Below, piece by piece: positions 57,712 to 64,000 of a stretch of 64,000 nt of DNA. Position numbers and translations under genes: made by a program. The first letter of the stretch is position 1; each line of letters starts with the position of its first letter. The stretch covers positions 1 to 64,000 of the forward strand of contig QFPK01000015.1 of assembly GCA_003248865.1 (NCBI GenBank), given 5' to 3'. Origin of the DNA: Sphingomonas sp. GTDB lineage: Bacteria > Pseudomonadota > Alphaproteobacteria > Sphingomonadales > Sphingomonadaceae. The notes below the pieces were generated by a model that ran no database searches, had not been told where the DNA came from, and saw nothing but the letters and a program-made list of their open reading frames with translations.

Positions 57712-58266
57712 CTACAACCGCGGCAATGTAACCCCGCGCTGCCCCATGTATTTCCCCGCCCGGTCGGCATAGCTCGTCTCGCAGATGCCTTCCCCTTTCA
57801 GGAACAGGAACTGGCACGCGCCTTCATAGGCATAGATCTTCGCCGGCAACGGCGTCGTGTTGGAAAACTCCAGCGTCACATGCCCTTCCCATTCGGGTTC
57901 CAGAGGGGTCACGTTCACGATGATCCCGCAGCGGGCGTAGGTGCTCTTGCCCAGGCAGATCACCAGCACATCGCGCGGCACGCGGAAATATTCCACCGTC
58001 CGCGCCAGTGCGAAGCTGTTGGGCGGGATCACGCACACATCGGTCTTGCGGTCCACGAAGCTTGCGTCCGAGAATTGCTTGGGGTCCACCACCGCGCTGT
58101 CCACGTTGGTGAAGATCTTGAACTCGTCGGACACCCGCGCGTCATAGCCATAGCTGGAAAGCCCATAGGATATGCAGCCGTCGCGCTTCTGCGCTTCCAC
58201 GAACGGTTCGATCATGCCGTCGCGCAACGCCCGATCACGGATCCAGCTATCGGGCATCACGCCCAT
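57712..58266 (-). CDS. dcd: dCTP deaminase
   Basis: The 184-residue product matches Dcd throughout and is of family length. It has MPDSWIRDRALRDGMIEPF at the start, LSSYGYDARVSDEFKIF, VIPPNSFALARTVEYFRVP, then LGKSTYARCGIIVNVTPLEP and GHVTLEFSNTTPLPAKIY. It deaminates dCTP to dUTP in pyrimidine deoxynucleotide synthesis; the active-site Glu lies in the LEPEWEGHVTLE segment. Confidence 0.95.
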   Translation of the reverse strand: MGVMPDSWIRDRALRDGMIEPFVEAQKRDGCISYGLSSYGYDARVSDEFKIFTNVDSAVVDPKQFSDASFVDRKTDVCVIPPNSFALARTVEYFRVPRDVLVICLGKSTYARCGIIVNVTPLEPEWEGHVTLEFSNTTPLPAKIYAYEGACQFLFLKGEGICETSYADRAGKYMGQRGVTLPRL

Positions 58267-58294
58267 GAAACACCTCTTGCCTGTCTGATGTGGA

Positions 58295-58780
58295 TTACTG
58301 CCTGATGTGAAGAACGCAGATCAGCGTGAACAGCCTGCGCGCCGTGTCGAAGTCGGTTTCAACCTTGCCGTCAAGCCGCTCCATCAGCAGTTCGGCTGCT
58401 GAGTTGTGGATTCCCCGCCGCGCCATGTCGATGGTCTCGATGGCACTGGGCGAAGCGTTGCGGATTGCCTTGTAATAACTGTCGCAGATCGCGAAATATT
58501 CCCGCACCACCCGGCGGAATGGCGCCAGTCCCAGCAGGATCGTCCCCGCACCGGCGCCCGCGTCCTGCGTTACGTCCATCGCCAGCCGCCCGTCTTCCAC
58601 GCGCAGCAGCAGCCGCCACGGCCCGGCACCCTCCAGTTCGATCGGCCGGAACAGATTGCCCTCCAGCAGATCGAAGATGGCGACCCGCCGTTCCTGCTCC
58701 ACGTCGGCATTGCGCCAGAGAACGGTGCGTTCATCCAGCTCAACCGCCACGATGCGATGATCTCCGCCGACGTCCGCCAT
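58295..58780 (-). CDS. UPF0262 family protein
   Basis: The 161-residue product follows the alphaproteobacterial UPF0262 pattern: DHRIVAVELDERTVLWRNAD, RRVAIFDLLEGNLF, APFRRVVREYFAICDSYYKA, MARRGIHNSAAELL and DFDTARRLFTLICVLHIR. It is conserved in the class; the function is unknown. It lies just upstream of dcd on the same strand. Confidence 0.88.
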   Translation of the reverse strand: MADVGGDHRIVAVELDERTVLWRNADVEQERRVAIFDLLEGNLFRPIELEGAGPWRLLLRVEDGRLAMDVTQDAGAGAGTILLGLAPFRRVVREYFAICDSYYKAIRNASPSAIETIDMARRGIHNSAAELLMERLDGKVETDFDTARRLFTLICVLHIRQ

Positions 58781-58902
58781 CCGATCAGTCCTAGAACCCG
58801 GGCGCGTCCCATGGCAAGCAATCGCATCCAGCCAGGCCAGGACCGTGGGAAATGCGCCACAGCCGGCGTAGGGCGATCATCCACATCTCAAGGAGACGCC
58901 TG

Positions 58903-59196
58903 ATGCCCCGCCGCACCTCTCTTTCCGCAATTGCCGCGTTCGCCATTGCCCTGCTCTCCACCCCGACGCTCGCGCAACAGCAGCCGCCCGCCGGCCATCA
59001 GCCCGGCCGCTTCTTCGACGCCACGGATACCAACAAGGACGGCGTCATCACCAAGGCCGAGTGGGACGCCGCAGGTCGTCGCCCCGAAGGCTTCGCCATG
59101 ATGGACACCGACAAGGACGGCAAGGTCACCAAAGAGGAAGGCCGCGCCGCCATGCAGAAGATGATGCAGCAACGCGCCCAGCAGCAGCCGCAATAA
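58903..59196 (+). CDS. Secreted EF-hand calcium-binding protein
   Basis: The 97-residue product has a signal peptide (about 1-25) and two canonical EF-hand loops (DATDTNKDGVITKAEW and DTDKDGKVTKEEG). A ribosome site AAGGAG lies before the ATG at 58903; upstream in-frame ATG lacks one. It should bind calcium in the periplasm. It ends just before a tRNA-Lys on the opposite strand. Confidence 0.85.
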   Translation: MPRRTSLSAIAAFAIALLSTPTLAQQQPPAGHQPGRFFDATDTNKDGVITKAEWDAAGRRPEGFAMMDTDKDGKVTKEEGRAAMQKMMQQRAQQQPQ

Positions 59197-59229
59197 AGGG
59201 CGCAACAAGCGCACGTCAAAACAGGCAGA

Positions 59230-59305
59230 TGGTGGGCTCGCCGGGATTCGAACCCGGGACCTACAGATTAAAAGTCCGTTGCTCTACCGACTGAGCTACG
59301 AGCCC
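59230..59305 (-). tRNA. tRNA-Lys (TTT)
   Basis: The minus strand gives a 76-nt tRNA. The acceptor stem is GGGCTCG / CGAGCCC, the D-arm has TAGCTCAGTCGGTAGAGC, and the anticodon loop with CTTTTAA reads TTT. The T-arm is CCGGGTTCGAATCCCGG. CCA is encoded (59230-59232). Confidence 0.95.
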
Positions 59306-59377
59306 ACTGCCTGCTGTGTCGGGCGCCTGTAGGGCGGCCGCCCCCTCACGTCAAATCGCCAGGGCACCCCCGCCGCG

Positions 59378-59902
59378 TCAAACCAGCGGCCGCGCCCGAC
59401 CCAGCCGTGCCGCCATCTGCCGCACCGTCAAACCCAGCCGCGGATGCCGCCAGCCGGGCGCCACCTCCCGCATCGGCGCCAGAACGAACAGCCGCCGATG
59501 AAGCTCCGGGTGCGGCACCCGCAACCGGTCGCCCGTCAGCACCCTCTGCCCGAAGGCCAGCAGATCCAGATCCAGCACCCGAGCCCCCCAGCGCCGCCAC
59601 CGCTTCCGCCCGAAGCCGCGCTCCACCCCCTGCAGCACCGTCAACAAGGCCTCGGGCGTCCCGTCCCAGCGCACCTCCGCCACCGCATTAGCAAAGCGCC
59701 GCTTCGAAGGCCCCAGCGGCGCCGTCTCCACGATCCGCGACACCGCCACAACCTCCACGCCGACCCCAGACAATGCCGCCAACGCCGCCACCAGAACGGC
59801 ACGCGGCGGCCCATACCGCCCATGGCAGCGATTGCCCCCCAACCCGATCAAAACTGGATCGGCTGGAGTCCGCGCCGCTGCGATGCTAGCCCGCTGACCC
59901 AT
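59378..59902 (-). CDS. folK: 2-amino-4-hydroxy-6-hydroxymethyldihydropteridine diphosphokinase
   Basis: The 174-residue product matches FolK: VLIGLGGNRCHGRYGPPRAV (the GLGSN loop), RIVETAPLGP, RFANAVAEV, RWGARVLDLDLLAFG (DLDLL signature) and VPHPELHRRLFVLAPM. It phosphorylates the pterin in folate synthesis. The ATG at 59902 overlaps the divergent uracil-DNA glycosylase ATG at 59901 in the palindrome CATG. Typical FolK proteins start nearer GLGGN, so a later start is possible. Confidence 0.88.
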   Translation of the reverse strand: MGQRASIAAARTPADPVLIGLGGNRCHGRYGPPRAVLVAALAALSGVGVEVVAVSRIVETAPLGPSKRRFANAVAEVRWDGTPEALLTVLQGVERGFGRKRWRRWGARVLDLDLLAFGQRVLTGDRLRVPHPELHRRLFVLAPMREVAPGWRHPRLGLTVRQMAARLGRARPLV

Positions 59903-60545
59903 GCGCCCCGATCCCGCCCTGCAACCCGATCCTGACTGCCAGCTCTGCCCCCGGCTGGCCGCGCACCGCGCCAAACTCCGCGCCCGCGAACCCGGCTGGT
60001 TCAACGCCCCCGTCCCCAGCTTCGGGACGGATCAGGGCTGGCTCGCTATCGTCGGCCTGGCGCCCGGCGAACGCGGTGCCAACCGCACCGGCCGCCCCTT
60101 CACCGGCGATTCCGCCGGAGACCTGCTCTACGGCACACTCCTCGAAACCGGCCTCGCCAGCGGCACCTACGCCGGCACCCCGGATGACGGCCTCACCCTC
60201 AACGACACCCTCATCGTCAACGCCGTCCGCTGTCTGCCCCCCGCCAACAAGCCGGAGCCGTCCGAAATCCACCAATGCCGCCCCTTCCTCGTCAGCCAGC
60301 TCAAATCCATGCCCAACCTACGCGTGGTCCTCGCACTCGGCCAGATCGCCCACCAGTCCGCCGTCAAGGCCCTGGGCGGCAAACTCCCCAAACACCCCTT
60401 CGCCCACGCCGCCGTCCACCGCCTCCACACCGGCTACACGCTGGTCGATAGCTACCACTGCTCCCGCTACAACCAGAACACCGGACGCCTCACCGCAGAG
60501 ATGTTCCGCACCGCCGTCGATGCGGCCATCGCCGCCCGGCCGTAA
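59901..60545 (+). CDS. Uracil-DNA glycosylase, family 5 (UdgB-like)
   Basis: The 214-residue product has an iron-sulfur cluster set of four cysteines (Cys13, Cys16, NAVRCLPP, DSYHCSRYN). The family-5 motif VGLAPGERGANRTGRPFTGD replaces the Asp/Asn catalytic position of family 1. It removes uracil and deaminated bases from DNA. Its start codon overlaps that of folK on the other strand. It is followed by copy C of the structured repeat. Confidence 0.85.
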   Translation: MRPDPALQPDPDCQLCPRLAAHRAKLRAREPGWFNAPVPSFGTDQGWLAIVGLAPGERGANRTGRPFTGDSAGDLLYGTLLETGLASGTYAGTPDDGLTLNDTLIVNAVRCLPPANKPEPSEIHQCRPFLVSQLKSMPNLRVVLALGQIAHQSAVKALGGKLPKHPFAHAAVHRLHTGYTLVDSYHCSRYNQNTGRLTAEMFRTAVDAAIAARP

Positions 60546-60568
60546 AGCAAGCTTTGCGCGCCGCGCGG

Positions 60569-60790
60569 GGCGGGCTCTGCCCGCCACCCGGCAGGGAGCC
60601 GTGCTCCCTGCACCCACATTAGTAGGCCAATCGGTCAGGTTGTGCTGACGGACGAGTTTATTGCCTGCGGCGCCGACAAGCTTCAGCGCCGCAAGCAATC
60701 AAACTCTGTCCCACGTGCAACTTTCGCATGGTGCACAACGCAAATGTCGAGGGTGCAGGGAAATCATTTCCCTGCCCGCCGGAGGCAAAA
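60569..60790 (+). repeat. ~223-bp structured intergenic repeat, copy C
   Basis: This copy is 222 bp. The end hairpin is ggcgggc-tct-gcccgcc (60569-60585), versus aaggggc-tct-gcccctt in copies A and B: three base pairs changed on both sides, loop kept. Next come gcagggagc-cgt-gctccctgc, tgcctgcggcgc / gcgccgcaagca and gcagggaaa-tca-tttccctgc. It starts 23 bp after the glycosylase stop and ends 18 bp before the convergent amidase stop. Confidence 0.85.
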
Positions 60791-60808
60791 AACCTCAGCG
60801 CCCCCGCA

Positions 60809-61665
60809 TCAGATATCCTCAGCGATCCGCCCATACAGATTCGGCCGCCGGTCCCGGAAGAAGCCGAACGCCGCCCGGTGCCGCGCGACCACATCCAGGT
60901 CGAACTCGGCCGTGATCACGCCTTCGCTCGCGGTGTCCATCTCGGCCACCATATCGCCGCGCTGGTTGCTGATGAAGCTGTTGCCGTAGAAATGCGCGCC
61001 CGCGCCGTCGGCCGTCGGCTCCACGCCCACCCGGTTGGCGGCCACCACCGGCACCACGTTGGAGACGGCATGGCCGATCATCGCGCGCACCCACAGCCGG
61101 CGCGTGTCCAGCTCGGGGTCGTGCGGTTCGTTGCCGATGGCGGTGGGGAAGAACAGCACATCCGCGCCCATCAGCATCATGGACCGGGCGGTTTCGGGGT
61201 ACCATTGGTCCCAGCAGATGCCCACGCCGATGGTGCCATGGGGCGTCGGCCACACCTTGAATCCGGTGTTGCCGGGCCGGAAATAGAACTTCTCCATATA
61301 GCCCGGCCCATCGGGGATATGGCTCTTGCGGTAGGTGCCCTGCACCATGCCGTCGTCGCCAACGAAGGCGATGCTGTTGTAATAATGGTGCCCGTCCCGC
61401 TCGTAGAAGCTGGTGGGGATGAAGACCTTCTCTGCACGCGCCACTTCGCGCGCGGCCTCTACGGCCGGATGGCTGTCCACCGGCGCGGCGGTCGCGAACA
61501 GCGCTTCGTCCTGCGAGGTGCAGAAATAATGCCCTTCGAACAGCTCGGGCGGCAGGATCACCTTCGCGCCCTCACCCGCCGCCTGGCGCACCAGCCCCAT
61601 GGCCTTCGCGATATCGTCATCGCGACGGCCACTCATCGCCATCTGCACCGCACCCACATTCAGCA

Positions 61666-61669
<4 letters not shown>
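60809..61669 (-). CDS. aguB: N-carbamoylputrescine amidase
   Basis: The 286-residue nitrilase-superfamily enzyme has Glu42 (ILPPELFEGHYFC), Lys115 (TYRKSHIPDGPGYMEKFYFR) and Cys152 (GICWDQWYPETAR). The HIPDGPGYMEKFYF segment is characteristic of N-carbamoylputrescine amidase. It yields putrescine from N-carbamoylputrescine. The start overlaps aguA by ATGA, so both steps of the agmatine pathway are co-expressed. Confidence 0.93.
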
Positions 61670-62631
<962 letters not shown>

Positions 62632-62734
62632 GGCAATGCCCCCTACAGGCCGAACCATTGCATTTCCACCTCACCCCCCCATATCGCGAAGCCGAGAGAG
62701 CGGGACACCCAGTTACGGAAAGACAAACCCCAAT

Positions 62735-62956
62735 ATGCTCAACGTCCTGTCCCTGCTCATCGGCATCGTCGCCGGCCTCATCGCCGCGTTCGGCATCATC
62801 CCCTTCGTCGGCTGGGCCAACTGGTTCGTCATCCCCATCGCGGGCCTCGGGCTGGTGCTGGGCCTGATCTCCCGCCGCAAGGAAGGCCAGATCCTGAACG
62901 TCGTGGTGATCGCCATCGCGCTCGTGCGCCTGTCGCTGGGCGGCGGCTTCATCTGA
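62735..62956 (+). CDS. Small hydrophobic membrane protein (73 aa)
   Basis: The product has three hydrophobic segments (LSLLIGIVAGLIAAFGIIPF, NWFVIPIAGLGLVLGLI, LNVVVIAIALVRLSLGG) with a basic SRRKEG turn between the second and third. The pattern suggests three transmembrane helices. It is divergent from aguA by about 100 bp. No family function is known. Confidence 0.7.
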   Translation: MLNVLSLLIGIVAGLIAAFGIIPFVGWANWFVIPIAGLGLVLGLISRRKEGQILNVVVIAIALVRLSLGGGFI

Positions 62957-62960
62957 GCAT

Positions 62961-62979
62961 GAGGGGGCTCTGCCCCCTC
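62961..62979. terminator. Isolated TCT-loop hairpin in a convergent junction
   Basis: The 8-bp stem gagggggc/gccccctc encloses the loop tct. It matches the end hairpin of the ~223-bp repeat copies in design, but has no other part of the repeat around it. It lies between the small membrane protein and pyruvate kinase stops (62956 and 62993), as a bidirectional terminator would. Confidence 0.7.
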
Positions 62980-62992
62980 AAACTTCCCCGGC

Positions 62993-64000
62993 TCAATCCT
63001 TCTTCGAAGAATAGCGCACCAGCTCATCTCCCACCACGCGCACCACGTGCAGCACGTTGGTCGACCCGGGCACACCGAAGGGCACGCCGGCCATCACCAC
63101 CAACCGGTCGCCCGGGTCCGCCACCTTGTGTCGCAATGCCATGCGCTTCGATTTCGCAACCATTTCCTCGAAACTGCCGATGTCGCGCGTATGCACGGCA
63201 TAGACGCCCCAGGTCAGCCCCAGCCGCCTTGCCGTAGCCAGCTTGGGCGTCATCACAAGAATGTTGGCCGGAATGCGCTCACGCGCGATCCGCCGCGCCG
63301 TCGAGCCGGATGTGGTGAATCCCACCACGGCTTTCGCCCCCACAGTGATGGTGATTGAATGCGCTGCCTGGCACAGGGCGTCTGCCGTGGTCGGCTCGGG
63401 CATCGTCTCCACAAAGCCGATCTGCCCTTCGTAGGCGGCGTCGGTTTCCACTTCGCGGGCAATGGAATCCATCATGCTCACGGCCTCCACCGGCCATTTC
63501 CCCGCCGCGCTTTCGGCTGACAGCATCACGGCGTCCACGCCGTCATAGATTGCATTGGCCACGTCGGACACTTCGGCCCGGGTGGGGCTGGGGGAGAGGA
63601 TCATCGATTCCAGCATCTGCGTCGCCACCACCACGGGCTTTCCTGCCCGGCGGGCGGCCGCCACCAGCTGCTTCTGCACGCCGGGCACCTGCTGCGGCGG
63701 CAATTCCACGCCCAGATCGCCGCGCGCCACCATGATCGCGTCGGACAGCTCGATGATGGCGTCGATATCCTCCAGCGCGGCGGGCTTCTCGATCTTCGCC
63801 ATCAGGCTGGCCTTGCCGCCGATCAGTTTCTTCGCCTCGGCCACATCGTCGGCGCGCTGCACGAAGCTCAGCGCGATCCAGTCCACGCCGGATTCCAGCG
63901 CCAGCGCCAGATCGCGCCGGTCCTTGGGCGTCAGCGCGGGCAGGGGCACCACCACGTCGGGCACGTTCACGCCCTTGTTGTTGGAAATGGTGCCGGGCAC
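62993..64000 (-). CDS. pyk: Pyruvate kinase, C-terminal part (N terminus beyond the window)
   Basis: The 335 visible residues begin inside the barrel domain (GTISNNKGVNVPD) and contain SFVQRADDV, MAKIEKP with the catalytic Lys, ARGDLGVELPP, TQMLESM and MLSAESAAGKWP. The C-terminal domain follows. It converts phosphoenolpyruvate and ADP to pyruvate and ATP. The first ~140 residues are outside the window. Confidence 0.95.
   Translation of the reverse strand: MPGTISNNKGVNVPDVVVPLPALTPKDRRDLALALESGVDWIALSFVQRADDVAEAKKLIGGKASLMAKIEKPAALEDIDAIIELSDAIMVARGDLGVELPPQQVPGVQKQLVAAARRAGKPVVVATQMLESMILSPSPTRAEVSDVANAIYDGVDAVMLSAESAAGKWPVEAVSMMDSIAREVETDAAYEGQIGFVETMPEPTTADALCQAAHSITITVGAKAVVGFTTSGSTARRIARERIPANILVMTPKLATARRLGLTWGVYAVHTRDIGSFEEMVAKSKRMALRHKVADPGDRLVVMAGVPFGVPGSTNVLHVVRVVGDELVRYSSKKD

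Overview
The window is high-GC alphaproteobacterial DNA. It most probably comes from a sphingomonad (Sphingomonadales). The evidence is a gene-transfer-agent (GTA) cluster with alphaproteobacterial gene families, a TonB-receptor-centred peptide-use operon, the DUF1178 / C-N hydrolase / glutaredoxin / ComF block, a LipB / SCP2 neighbourhood and UPF0262. No rRNA is present. There are two tRNA genes (Arg-CCT and Lys-TTT) and no CRISPR array. The genus cannot be fixed from the sequence alone.

Layout. (1) 1-3289: the edge of an IS3-family element, then a filamentous-phage (inovirus-like) gene train on the minus strand. It comprises a gene II/X-type replication protein, a gpV-type ssDNA-binding protein, a major coat protein and four tiny membrane-segment ORFs; three of the tiny ones are under 60 codons. 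Adsorption (gpIII) and Zot-like assembly genes are not in view; the gene train meets the IS at the left edge. (2) 3290-3949: low-GC, decayed DNA with a DUF2924-like remnant. (3) 3950-17451: an Lrp/AsnC regulator diverges from a peptide and amino-acid scavenging operon. The operon holds two S10 carboxypeptidases (the first carrying an in-frame TGA), an ornithine-cyclodeaminase-family enzyme, an amidohydrolase, an APC permease, an aminotransferase, a TonB receptor and an M61-like peptidase. (4) 17674-25398: a CzcCBA/Cus-type RND metal efflux operon with DUF3240, divergent from a two-component system. (5) 25897-29164: tRNA-Arg, DUF1178, C-N hydrolase, GrxC, ComF and a methyltransferase. (6) 29415-34317: a PotFGHI-like polyamine ABC importer plus an alpha/beta hydrolase. 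(7) 34553-39273: a DacA-like carboxypeptidase, LipB, small secreted proteins, an SCP2-domain protein and OmpA. (8) 39410-56825: a complete minus-strand GTA-like head-tail cluster, flanked by a divergent XRE regulator. (9) 57712-64000: dcd, UPF0262, an EF-hand protein, tRNA-Lys, folK, a family-5 uracil-DNA glycosylase, the agmatine-to-putrescine pair aguA/aguB, a small membrane protein and the C-terminal part of pyruvate kinase.

Two things stand out. First, a ~223-bp highly structured repeat occurs in three full copies (29181-29403 inverted, 57476-57700, 60569-60790). Each copy fills the gap between two convergently transcribed genes, with only 8-23 bp left over on either side. Its hairpins differ between copies by compensatory base-pair changes while their loops stay fixed. 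A fragment lies at 34478-34545, and an isolated copy of its end hairpin sits in a fourth convergent junction at 62961. Second, the GTA-like cluster departs from the Rhodobacter capsulatus GTA plan. A three-gene cassette including a 936-residue beta-helix-like protein sits between capsid and head-tail connector. In addition, a large TIM-barrel-like domain is fused to the DUF2460 tail protein, while the hub protein is short and lacks one.

Functional links: agmatine conversion to putrescine (aguA/aguB) and the polyamine importer lie in the same window. The Lrp regulator plausibly senses an amino acid released by the peptidases it may control. The DUF6456 gene and XRE gene at the head of the GTA cluster are the natural candidates for its packaging and control functions.
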